NCBI GenBank assembly: GCA_947462925.1
Contig: CANHQP010000004.1
Location: 1-64,000, forward strand
Length of the DNA stretch: 64,000 nt
Origin: Flavobacteriia bacterium
GTDB lineage: Bacteria; Bacteroidota; Bacteroidia; Flavobacteriales_D; Crocinitomicaceae
Direction: 5' to 3'
Position numbers and translations under genes: made by a program. Each line of letters starts with the position of its first letter. Position 1 is the stretch's first letter. The notes beneath the pieces are model-generated. The model saw only the letters and a list, made by a program, of their open reading frames with translations. It had not been told where the DNA came from and made no database searches. This document shows positions 1 to 7,476 of this stretch, piece by piece.

Positions 1-1206
1 ACTAATTTATTGACAGTAGGAACTTCAGCTTCTGCACCAGGTACAATTGCTTGGACTAGCGGTTCAGTGCTAGGCCCAATCAAAAGATGGTTTGCTGCTG
101 GGATCACCAATACTAGTGATGCTTCTACCATCTTCCCCGTTGGTTTAGCAGCTAAAAACAGGTGGGCAAAATTGAATTTTACAAGTGGTTTAACAACCGG
201 TGGTTCGGTTATTGCTGAATATAGAGCGGGATTAACTACTGGGATGGATGTTGTTATTCCTAATCCAACTGACCCCTTTAATCCGACAATTTATCCAAGT
301 TATGCAGGTTTACCAGCGTATGTAAATGGGCACATGGTCACAAATTATGAAAATGAAGGCTATTGGGAAATTACTCCTACAGATGGTGATTTAACAACAT
401 TAAATGCAGCGCAATATTCATTGACATTAAGGGGGAATGCTTTAAGTACAGTGTCTTCTGCAGCAGCTATGTCTCAATTGCGAATGATAAAATCTTCTGG
501 TCCTGCTCATACATCTTGGGATAATGGTGGTATTGGTTTATATACTTCTAATTTTACTGGTAGTAGCAATCCAGCTGATTTCACCATCACCAACACTGCA
601 ATGACAGGCTTCAGTTGGTTCAACATCGGTTCTGGCCAAATTAGTTGGTTGCCTGTAGAACTTACAAACTTCGCAGCCAATTGTAACGAAAAATCTGAAG
701 TAGATTTAAAATGGTCAACAGCCAGTGAGCAAAATTCTGAATCGTTTATTGTTGAACGAAGTAGAGATTTGTTACAATGGGAATCTGTTAGTACAGTTGA
801 TGCCGCAGGAAATTCCAATTATAACATTAATTATGCAACTGTAGATACAGATCCATTTGGTGGCGTTTCTTATTACCGTCTAGTACAAGTTGACAACAAC
901 GGAGCAGAGAAAATTTACGGTCCAATAAGTGTGTCTTGTTCTGGTGTAAATAACAGCATGATTGTTTTCCCAAATCCAACGAAAGGAAACTTTACAGTTG
1001 AAATTTCAAGTTCGGAAAATATCAGCAATGCACAAATTCAAGTTACTGATTTAACTGGTAAGGTAATCAATGAGAGAACTACAAGTATCTTGGAAGGAAA
1101 AACTCAGTTTACTTTTGAAGGTTTAGATCTGCAATTAGGAACATACATCATCAATCTAAATTCAGGTAATGGTAAGATTAATCCTGTTAGAGTTGTTGTA
1201 AATTAA
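1..1206 (+). CDS. T9SS cargo protein, C-terminal part (5' truncated by window edge)
   Basis: The reading frame is open from base 1, so this is the last ~400 residues of a longer secreted protein whose start lies outside the window. The section LPVELTNFAANC...VDLKWSTASE.NSESFIVERS is the beta-sandwich module that commonly precedes the sorting signal in Bacteroidota surface proteins. It is followed by VFPNPTKGNFTVEI and a Ig-like tail ending in NPVRVVVN, a type A T9SS sorting domain. That domain directs export across the outer membrane and is normally cleaved by PorU. The upstream part has no motif I recognise, so the activity of the mature protein is unknown. A strong terminator follows directly. 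Function as a T9SS cargo is well supported; the biological role is not. Confidence 0.85.
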   Translation, partial: TNLLTVGTSASAPGTIAWTSGSVLGPIKRWFAAGITNTSDASTIFPVGLAAKNRWAKLNFTSGLTTGGSVIAEYRAGLTTGMDVVIPNPTDPFNPTIYPSYAGLPAYVNGHMVTNYENEGYWEITPTDGDLTTLNAAQYSLTLRGNALSTVSSAAAMSQLRMIKSSGPAHTSWDNGGIGLYTSNFTGSSNPADFTITNTAMTGFSWFNIGSGQISWLPVELTNFAANCNEKSEVDLKWSTASEQNSESFIVERSRDLLQWESVSTVDAAGNSNYNINYATVDTDPFGGVSYYRLVQVDNNGAEKIYGPISVSCSGVNNSMIVFPNPTKGNFTVEISSSENISNAQIQVTDLTGKVINERTTSILEGKTQFTFEGLDLQLGTYIINLNSGNGKINPVRVVVN

Positions 1207-1225
1207 TACAAGTTTTATTGAAATC

Positions 1226-1261
1226 AAAAAATCCCACTCATTTTTGAGTGGGATTTTTTTT
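1226..1261 (+). terminator. Rho-independent terminator after T9SS cargo
   Basis: An inverted repeat AAAAAATCCCACTCA / TGAGTGGGATTTTTT encloses a short T-rich loop and ends in a T run, 20 bases past the stop codon. The A-rich 5' arm could let it also work in the opposite direction. Confidence 0.85.
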
Positions 1262-1290
1262 GCATGATATTTTAAATTGTTTTAAATTTT

Positions 1291-1320
1291 TGTGGGGACG
1301 CAATGCATTGCGTCCCCACA
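1291..1320. repeat. Perfect 30-bp palindrome (REP-like)
   Basis: The 15-base arm TGTGGGGACGCAATG is followed immediately by its exact reverse complement, giving a spacer-less 30-bp palindrome. The core GGGACGCAATGCATTGCGTCCC resembles short palindromic intergenic repeats that I recall from Bacteroidota and cyanobacterial genomes, but that is memory, not a search. It sits directly before a tandem array that repeats its own terminal TCCCCACA. Confidence 0.8.
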
Positions 1321-1384
1321 GAAATTTGTCCCCACAGAACTTTTTCCCCACAGAAATTTGTCCCCACAGAACTTTTTCCCCACA
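1321..1384. repeat. Four 16-bp tandem units (two alternating types)
   Basis: Four units follow with no gap: GAAATTTGTCCCCACA, GAACTTTTTCCCCACA, then the same two again. Each ends in TCCCCACA, the same octamer that ends the palindrome just upstream; a fifth unit starts (GAAATCC) and decays. The pattern suggests duplication of a 32-bp dimer seeded from the palindrome arm. Confidence 0.8.
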
Positions 1385-1855
1385 GAAATCCAACTTTAAA
1401 ATATTCAAAAAATCAAATACATCTGCATCGAGTTTTTTAGACGCGAATGCAAGTTTTCTTTTTGGGCATAATAATACGAGATTGTTTGTTTTTTTTGACT
1501 CATCAAATCGTAGTATTGATTCCTGCAGGCATCAAATTTTGCAATAAAATCCCCAAACATAACAAAATGCTTTAAGGCATTAAATGTGGGTAAATCAAAA
1601 TTTCAACTTCAGTTTTAATGTTGTGGGTAGTTTCATAAAATTTAAATCTAGTGCTTTTAATATGGCACCAAGAATATTATGCGCTAAGTAAATTGAACGA
1701 TCATTTAGTCACCAAATATTGGTAGCACAAAATTGCACGTAAATTGTATAAATGTCGCTAGGCTTTAGATGTGGGTAGATCAAAATTCCCATCTCACCTT
1801 ATGATGCCGTAGGTATCAAATTTCAACCTATAAAACCTTAAATGTACAATTCCTT
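1385..1855. other. Gene-free stretch with decayed dispersed repeats
   Basis: No convincing gene is visible here. Two parts resemble each other imperfectly: around 1584-1625 (ATGTGGGTAAATCAAAATTTCAAC...TGTGGGTA) and 1768-1815 (ATGTGGGTAGATCAAAATTCC...GCCGTAGGTA). The phrases GCAGGCATCAAATTTTG (about 1529), CACCAAATATTGGTAGCA (about 1710) and GCCGTAGGTATCAAATTTC (about 1806) look like worn copies of a GCCGTAGGCATCAAATATTGGTAG repeat family that I associate with Bacteroidota intergenic DNA. The family link is from memory. Confidence 0.5.
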
Positions 1856-2401
1856 CTAATCCTTTAATCTGTGGCTGACTTTACTGATTTTTATCAAAGT
1901 TGCACGCAAAACTTCAAAATCACTTTTAGATAATTCCCAAATAGAGAAATTGTCATTTACTTGATTTTTCCGTTTGAAACCCAATAATTGATTGTATTGT
2001 TGTGCTATTGTATTATTGTTTTTGACTTTGGCCTGAATAGTTATTAGTCCCAAATTATCGAATGCATATTCTAACAGTAGGATGGATGCACCTAGAGAAA
2101 TACCTGTTCCAACGAAAGTGTTTTCACCAATAAATAAACCTGATTCTGCAATTTTGTTTTTCAAATCAATATTTTTCAAATGGATTAATCCAACTGGTTT
2201 AAGGTCAATTTGTATGACAAAATATTGATTAGATTGTTTGTCTAGCTTTTGAAACCAAATCGATTGTTCGGTTTCAGAGATTACTTCTTGAAACTCCATC
2301 TGACTTCGGATCTGGTCTTGATTCCGCCAGGTGCGTACAAGTTGAATTGTGTCCAAATCCAACGGTTTCAATTTGAGTCCAAATCCAGTTAGTTGATTCA
2401 T
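1856..2401 (-). CDS. GNAT-family N-acetyltransferase
   Basis: About 181 residues when started at the ATG whose first bases overlap the upstream glycosyltransferase stop (ATGA overlap at 2398-2401); a 15-residue longer start is possible but would overlap that gene further. The pattern LKLKPLDLDTIQLVRTWRN, a central beta region and NTFVGTGISLGASILLLEYAF match RimJ/RimL-type acetyltransferases, with a weak acetyl-CoA loop. The nearest functional relatives I can name are the PseH-like enzymes that acetylate amino sugars during surface-glycan synthesis. Last gene of the ACP-KAS III-GT2 operon, so an acyl or acetyl transfer to a sugar is the natural guess. The substrate cannot be read from sequence. 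Confidence 0.7.
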   Translation of the reverse strand: MNQLTGFGLKLKPLDLDTIQLVRTWRNQDQIRSQMEFQEVISETEQSIWFQKLDKQSNQYFVIQIDLKPVGLIHLKNIDLKNKIAESGLFIGENTFVGTGISLGASILLLEYAFDNLGLITIQAKVKNNNTIAQQYNQLLGFKRKNQVNDNFSIWELSKSDFEVLRATLIKISKVSHRLKD

Positions 2402-3309
2402 TTTTTCAAAACAATTACTTGGTCTAATTGGTTTTGTGAAATCCATATCTTGCGAATATATTCGCCGATAATTCCAAGTGAAAGCAGTAAAAGTCCAGTT
2501 GAAAAGAATATAGCAACAATCAATGATGTAAATCCAAGTGGAACATTATGAATCATTTTGTTATAAATAAAATAGCAACCCATTCCAAAAAATGCAATTG
2601 ATAATATTAAACCAAACCGAGTGATTAATTTCAATGGAATCGAAGAATGAAAAAGCATAATTTGCATTGCCATTTTTAACAATTTCCAACTAGAATAAGT
2701 CGAATTACCCTGTTTTCTTTCCTCATGTTTTATTTGACAAGTTTGGATATTACTTGAGTATTTAATCAAGTATTCTTCAAGTAAAACTACACTCAAATGT
2801 TTTGTTTTGAATATTTCAATCACGTTTGATCTCATCAATCTGAATGAGCTGGTGTTTGAATAGTCGCTTCCACTGGTCAGTAATATCTTTTTCAAGAGAT
2901 TACTTCCTATTTTTCTGATCATATTATGTTTCCTTTCACCATACATTCCAAAAACCAAATCAGCATTTTCTTTATGCAGTGTTTCAAGCATCAAATTTAT
3001 TTGGAAAGGATCATGTTGAAGGTCGTCATCAATTGTTGCGATAAGTGGCGCTTTAGAATAATGCAAACCAATCGAAATTGCTGTGTGTTGACCATAGTTT
3101 TTTGCTAGTTGAATCGGCCGAATGCTGAATTTCGCTTTTGCTGTTTTTTGAATTAATTGCTCATAAGTTCCATCTTGACTCCCGTCATCAACAAATATGA
3201 CTTGTAATTCTAAATTTTGTGTTGCATTCCATTCATTGAGTCTTACAATTAATGAATCCAAATGATCACGAGATTTATAAAGTGGTATGATAATGTCTAA
3301 ATCTGCCAT
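2398..3309 (-). CDS. GT2 glycosyltransferase with two C-terminal membrane helices (GtrB/ArnC/DPM1 type)
   Basis: 303 residues. The N-terminal GT-A fold shows IIPLYKSRDHL (7-17), the nucleotide-sugar site VDDGSQDGT (40-48) and DDDLQHDP (94-101). ERKQGNSTYSSWKLL (197-211) is the basic loop seen in polyprenyl-phosphate sugar transferases. Two hydrophobic helices (about 231-250 and 259-284) anchor the C terminus. Enzymes of this shape usually move a sugar from a nucleotide donor to undecaprenyl phosphate at the cytoplasmic face of the inner membrane. It lies 9 bases after KAS III and overlaps the acetyltransferase start by 4 bases, so all four genes are probably co-transcribed. Sugar identity unknown. 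Confidence 0.85.
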   Translation of the reverse strand: MADLDIIIPLYKSRDHLDSLIVRLNEWNATQNLELQVIFVDDGSQDGTYEQLIQKTAKAKFSIRPIQLAKNYGQHTAISIGLHYSKAPLIATIDDDLQHDPFQINLMLETLHKENADLVFGMYGERKHNMIRKIGSNLLKKILLTSGSDYSNTSSFRLMRSNVIEIFKTKHLSVVLLEEYLIKYSSNIQTCQIKHEERKQGNSTYSSWKLLKMAMQIMLFHSSIPLKLITRFGLILSIAFFGMGCYFIYNKMIHNVPLGFTSLIVAIFFSTGLLLLSLGIIGEYIRKIWISQNQLDQVIVLKK

Positions 3310-3318
3310 ACAACAAAA

Positions 3319-4332
3319 TTACAATTCAATTTCAATTGGCTGCATACAAAAATCTGGTTCGAATTTAATTAATCCTGATGCCATTGAAAATCCAACGCCA
3401 AAGCCAGATATTAAAATCCAACCGTTGTTTTTTTTGTGATTTTCCCAAATTGTATTTAAAGTTATAGGAATACTTGCGGATGCTGTATTGCCAAATTCGT
3501 ATAAACTACTTGGAACGATTGATTCATCCAAGCCAAGTTTTTTTCGAATTGACTCATTAATTAATTTATTCGCTTGGTGAAAAATAAAGTAATCAGGAAA
3601 ATTAAGTTCTTTTGACGCGAATTCTAACAAATCTATTATATTCTTTGGAACATATTTAACCGAGTAGTTATAAATATCGATTCCATTCAACCTCATGTAT
3701 TTTTTATCATCAGCGCCTTTTGAAGTAAAAATAGCACTTTGACCTTGTCCAGCTGTTTCTAAATTGAAATATCCTGTAATTTCATTTCTATCTTCAGTGG
3801 ATTCAATTCCGATGATCGAAACTCCATCTGAAAAAATCGGTTTTGTTGTATTATCATTTTCTTCAATTAATTGAGAAGAAAGATCTCCACAACACAAAAT
3901 CGCGCGTACATTTTTTTGATTAAATCCATGCATGATTGACTGAACAGTTTGTAGGCCGTAAACAAATCCGGAGCATCCCGAATTGATGTCATAGCACAAG
4001 GTCTGTTTTTCGAATTTCATGTCGCCATGTATTCTACAAGAAACTGATGGAATGGATATTGTAGTGGTTTGCGTTACGCAAATTAGGATGTCGATTGAAG
4101 CTTTTTCCCAGTTTAAATTTGATAATAATTCTTCAATTCCCTTTGAGAAATAGTCTTTGACATCAACACCTGATTTTGCATCAGTTTTCCTAAATCGTAT
4201 TCCGGTATGTTTTATTAAACTCTCTTTGTCTTCAATCGAAATATTTGGCAAATCCAAATTGTCTTCAGTAGATTTTGGAACTACAGAAACGATCCCTTTG
4301 ATTGTCGAACCGAAAGTTTTAATCAGTGCCAT
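3319..4332 (-). CDS. 3-oxoacyl-ACP synthase III (KAS III/FabH-like)
   Basis: 337 residues, the usual length for the family. The catalytic triad is intact: Cys120 in INSGCSGFVYG, His252 in FHQANKLI and Asn282 in FGNTASASIPI. A glycine-rich C-terminal ISGFGVGFSMASG completes the thiolase fold. KAS III condenses an acyl-CoA with malonyl-ACP. This copy starts inside the last codons of a dedicated small ACP gene (14-base overlap) and is followed by a glycosyltransferase, so it probably serves a special acyl chain and not bulk fatty-acid synthesis; the housekeeping fabH normally lies in a fatty-acid or rpmF/plsX context. I leave the symbol empty for that reason. Confidence 0.85.
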   Translation of the reverse strand: MALIKTFGSTIKGIVSVVPKSTEDNLDLPNISIEDKESLIKHTGIRFRKTDAKSGVDVKDYFSKGIEELLSNLNWEKASIDILICVTQTTTISIPSVSCRIHGDMKFEKQTLCYDINSGCSGFVYGLQTVQSIMHGFNQKNVRAILCCGDLSSQLIEENDNTTKPIFSDGVSIIGIESTEDRNEITGYFNLETAGQGQSAIFTSKGADDKKYMRLNGIDIYNYSVKYVPKNIIDLLEFASKELNFPDYFIFHQANKLINESIRKKLGLDESIVPSSLYEFGNTASASIPITLNTIWENHKKNNGWILISGFGVGFSMASGLIKFEPDFCMQPIEIEL

Positions 4333-4576
4333 TGAATCTAGTTTTTAGCAATAAATGAATGTCTTCCAATGTTTGGCAAGAAGCTAAATCACTTGCTGAA
4401 ATTAAAACATCAATTTCTTCGTTAATTCTAGAAATAAATACCAATGCATTCAATGAACTCCAAGTTCTAATCGACCTGAAAGTAGTATTCTTGTTGATTT
4501 CATTAGCATCCACTAAGAGTTCATCCGCTGTGAATTGCAAGAATTTTTCGATTGACAATAAATCATGCATGAACAA
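4319..4576 (-). CDS. Acyl carrier protein-like
   Basis: 85 residues with the predicted helical ACP profile. The phosphopantetheine site is WSSLNALVFI; Ser41 is the likely attachment residue, with Ser40 in place of the usual Asp of the DSL motif. ACPs with WSSL are common in Bacteroidota surface-polysaccharide clusters as I remember them. The start could also be the second Met, two residues later. The 3' end overlaps the KAS III start by 14 bases, which indicates translational coupling and a private carrier-synthase pair. First gene of the minus-strand operon; its promoter must lie in the repeat-bearing gap 4577-4877. Confidence 0.75.
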   Translation of the reverse strand: MFMHDLLSIEKFLQFTADELLVDANEINKNTTFRSIRTWSSLNALVFISRINEEIDVLISASDLASCQTLEDIHLLLKTRFNGTD

Positions 4577-4649
4577 ATATACATAAATTGATTATTGATT
4601 ACAATTTTGATTGATAAATACTGATTATTGCGACATTCGATTAAAGACA

Positions 4650-4793
4650 CTAAGATTTTATGATATTAGGATTTTAAGACTTTTTGATTTTGCTTTAGAA
4701 ATAAAAAGTTGCAAAGCAACAAAAAGATAATCTCGTCTTAAAGTTGCGCAGCAACGGCTCCTAAAATCTTAATATCTTAAAGCGCAGCGGGTC
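4650..4793 (-). repeat. Dispersed ~150-bp repeat, copy 1 (in gap 4577-4877)
   Basis: Read on the minus strand it begins GACCCGCTGCGCTTTAAGAT and carries two short hairpins, GTTGC-NNN-GCAAC (on the plus strand 4708-4720 and 4743-4755), then AAGTCTTAAAATCCTAATAT. A second copy in the other orientation lies at 31315-31470 with the same order of elements. The repeat fills most of the 301-base gap between the ACP operon and pepA. The remainder holds only AT-rich DNA and a weak TAACTTTA box (4844-4851) ahead of pepA. Confidence 0.75.
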
Positions 4794-4877
4794 TTTTATA
4801 ACATTTCAAATCCCGAGGACATACAAAATTCACTTTAATCAATTAACTTTACATCCTATAATTAATTCTATCGAAAG

Positions 4878-6269
4878 ATGATCAAACATACAAAATCATA
4901 CATTGCTGATAGTCACATCGCTTTTGTTTTGGGAAAAGAAGTTCCTAAAGTTGAAGGCGTTTCTAAAATGGTGACTGATTTGGCAAAAAAATTCATCGAT
5001 TCCAAAGATGATTCCGATTATTTAAAATTAGGGGAACAATTTATTTTCTTTATCAGAGAAAATGAAAACCTTGAAAAAATGCGTGTTGCAGGACATGAGG
5101 TAAGAGCCAAATTAGTCAAGAGCGCTAAAGAAGTTTATGTTGTTGGGCAGGGAAAAACCATGTTAGCTGTAGCTGAAGGTTTGTCGTTGTCTAATTACCA
5201 ATTCCTGAAATATTTCAAAGACGCAGAGAAAAAGAAAAATGCGTTGACGCAAATTTATCTTTTGGGTGATGTGAAGGAAAAGAAAATCAATTTGCTGAAC
5301 AACACCTTGAAAGCGGTTTTTTGGGCACGAGATATGGTCAATGAGCCAGTTTCGTATTTAACAGCCACTCAACTTTCTAAGGAAATTGAAATTTTGGGAA
5401 TTGCCGCGGGATTTGATGTGAAAGTACTAGAAAAAGCCAAAATTGAAGCCTTGAAAATGGGCGGTTTATTGGCTGTAAATAAGGGTTCAATCGATCCTCC
5501 AACATTTACGATTATTGAATACAAACCCAAAAAACCAGTTAATCAAAAACCGATTGTTTTGGTTGGAAAAGGTGTAGTTTACGATACAGGAGGTTTGAGT
5601 TTGAAGCCAACTGCTAGTTCTATGGATTTAATGAAAAGTGACATGGCTGGTGCCGCATGTATGGCCGGTACAATCTATGCCGCTGCATTGAATCAATTGG
5701 ATGTACATTTAATTGGTTTAATTCCAGCAACTGACAACCGTCCAGGTGGAAATGCTTACACTCCAGGTGATGTTATCACCATGTATGACGGAACGACTGT
5801 TGAAGTTTTAAATACAGATGCCGAAGGTCGCATGATTTTGGCGGACGCTTTGGCTTATTCGAATAAATTGAATCCTGAATTGGTGATTGATGCTGCAACC
5901 TTAACTGGTGCAGCGGTTGTTGCTATTGGTACTAAAGCTTCCTGCTTGATGGGAAATGCTGATCAAAAAGTGATGAATGCTTTAATCGAATCTGGAATTG
6001 ATGTGCATGAAAGATTGGTACAACTTCCATTTTGGGATGAGTATTACGATGAAATGAAATCTTCAATTGCCGACTTAAAAAACATCGGCGGAAGATATGC
6101 AGGTATGATTACCGCAGGTAAATTCTTGGAACATTTCGTGAAATCACCTTATGTTCATTTGGATATTGCTGGTCCTTCGTTTCTAGAAGCTGCACAAGAT
6201 TACAAGGGCAAAGGCGGAACTGGTGTTGGAATCAGATTGTTAATGAATTACCTTCAAAACTATAAATAA
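4878..6269 (+). CDS. pepA: Leucyl aminopeptidase, M17 family
   Basis: 463 residues. It removes N-terminal residues from peptides in the cytoplasm using two metal ions. The C-terminal catalytic domain is complete: GKGVVYDTGGLSLK (230-243) supplies Lys231, Asp236 and catalytic Lys243; KSDMAGA supplies Asp255; NTDAEGR (312-318) supplies Asp314, Glu316 and the bicarbonate-binding Arg318. These match the bovine enzyme ligands with a constant offset of 18-19. The N-terminal domain (about 1-150) is divergent, as usual. The stop codon overlaps the pdxA start by one base, so the two are co-transcribed. Confidence 0.93.
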   Translation: MIKHTKSYIADSHIAFVLGKEVPKVEGVSKMVTDLAKKFIDSKDDSDYLKLGEQFIFFIRENENLEKMRVAGHEVRAKLVKSAKEVYVVGQGKTMLAVAEGLSLSNYQFLKYFKDAEKKKNALTQIYLLGDVKEKKINLLNNTLKAVFWARDMVNEPVSYLTATQLSKEIEILGIAAGFDVKVLEKAKIEALKMGGLLAVNKGSIDPPTFTIIEYKPKKPVNQKPIVLVGKGVVYDTGGLSLKPTASSMDLMKSDMAGAACMAGTIYAAALNQLDVHLIGLIPATDNRPGGNAYTPGDVITMYDGTTVEVLNTDAEGRMILADALAYSNKLNPELVIDAATLTGAAVVAIGTKASCLMGNADQKVMNALIESGIDVHERLVQLPFWDEYYDEMKSSIADLKNIGGRYAGMITAGKFLEHFVKSPYVHLDIAGPSFLEAAQDYKGKGGTGVGIRLLMNYLQNYK

Positions 6270-7351
6270 TGGAAAGAGAAGGCGCACCAATTAGAGTTGG
6301 AATTACCATTGGCGACATCAATGGTATCGGACCGGAAGTAATAATTAAAGCTTTAAGAGATAATAGAATATTAGTTGATTGTACTCCTATAATTTATGGG
6401 TCTACAAAAACGATGTCCTATCATAAAAAAGCAATCAGAGACGAAGAGTTTTTATATCAATCTTGCAAAACGGCTGAAGAAGCTGTTCCAAAAAAGATTA
6501 ACATCGTCAATGTTTGGAATGATGAAATTAAATTTGATTTGGGCTCTGTTACTGAAACTGGGGGAAAATACGCTTTTTTATCTCTAGAGCGAGCAACTGA
6601 AGATTTAGCAGCAAACAAAATAGATGTTTTAGTAACGGCACCAATTTCGAAAGAAGCAATTATCAAAGCTGGTTTTCAATTTCCTGGACATACTGAGTAC
6701 TTGGCACATTTATCAGGTGTGGATGAAGCCTTAATGGTGATGGTTGGACCAAATTTGAAAGTGGCATTGGTCACTAGTCACATCGCATTGAAAGATGTTG
6801 CAAACACTTTGACAAAAGAAAAAGTACTTGCAAAAATTAAGGCGCTGGAAAATAGTTTGAAAAAAGATTTCGGAATCATTAGACCAAGAATAGCTGTTTT
6901 GGGGGTAAATCCTCATGCTGGAGAGAATGGAAAAATGGGTACCGAAGAAAGTGAAATTATCAATCCAGCCATCAATCAAGCAAAAGGGGAAGATATTTTG
7001 GCATTTGGACCTTATCCAGCTGACGGATTTTTTGGTTCAAATCTTCTTGGCAAATTTGACGGAATTTTGGCAATGTATCACGATCAAGGTTTGACTGCTT
7101 TCAAAGCTTTAGCCTTTGAAGAAGGGGTAAATTATACAGCTGGTTTGCCAATCGTACGAACATCTCCAGATCACGGAACGGCATTCGACATCGTAGGTGA
7201 AGACAAAGCTTCTGGACAATCGATGAGAAGTGCAATTTACTTAGCGATGGATGTTTATCGTAAAAGACAATTTGTCAAAGAAATTTCTGCAAATCCTTTA
7301 CAGGAACAAAAGAGGGTAGAGGACAAACGAAAAGGCAAAAGAGAAGAATAA
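6269..7351 (+). CDS. pdxA: 4-hydroxythreonine-4-phosphate dehydrogenase PdxA
   Basis: 360 residues. It oxidises 4-phosphohydroxy-L-threonine with NAD(P) in the DXP-dependent pathway to pyridoxal phosphate. The N terminus has GDINGIGPEVI (15-25). The three metal-binding histidines are present: His171 (VTSHIAL), His216 (NPHAGENGKMG) and His271 (MYHDQGLTAFK), close to E. coli numbering. RTSPDHGTAFDI (297-308) is the substrate loop. The C-terminal ~18 residues are highly charged (rich in K, R, E) and extend past the usual end. Coupled to pepA by a TAATG overlap. Confidence 0.95.
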   Translation: MEREGAPIRVGITIGDINGIGPEVIIKALRDNRILVDCTPIIYGSTKTMSYHKKAIRDEEFLYQSCKTAEEAVPKKINIVNVWNDEIKFDLGSVTETGGKYAFLSLERATEDLAANKIDVLVTAPISKEAIIKAGFQFPGHTEYLAHLSGVDEALMVMVGPNLKVALVTSHIALKDVANTLTKEKVLAKIKALENSLKKDFGIIRPRIAVLGVNPHAGENGKMGTEESEIINPAINQAKGEDILAFGPYPADGFFGSNLLGKFDGILAMYHDQGLTAFKALAFEEGVNYTAGLPIVRTSPDHGTAFDIVGEDKASGQSMRSAIYLAMDVYRKRQFVKEISANPLQEQKRVEDKRKGKREE

Positions 7352-7371
7352 CCGAGTTTTTGGAACGAATA

Positions 7372-7456
7372 AGCCTTGAAAGGACGACATCATAAACGAT
7401 GGAATTTATCCCATCGAACAAAAACTAAATTTCCCAAAGCCCTGAAGGGGCGTAAT
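7372..7456. repeat. Two decayed copies of an AGCCCTGAAAGGGCG-type repeat
   Basis: AGCCTTGAAAGGACGACAT (7372-7390) and AGCCCTGAAGGGGCGTAAT (7438-7456) are imperfect copies of one motif with a short internal inverted repeat (CCCTGAAGGGG). Similar AGCCCTGAAAGGGCGAC strings are frequent between Bacteroidota genes as I recall. They fill the pdxA-glycosyltransferase gap. Confidence 0.5.
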
Positions 7457-7476
7457 AAAGATTAATTCGCATAAAA

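Noticed and set aside
1321-1384. Possible CRISPR array
   Set aside because: Units are only 16 bp, directly adjacent with no spacers, and no cas gene is present.
1248-1547. A 99-codon plus-strand reading frame
   Set aside because: It runs through the terminator T run, the palindrome and the 16-bp tandem units, so its peptide (repeats of FFPTEICPHR type) reflects the repeat, not a gene.
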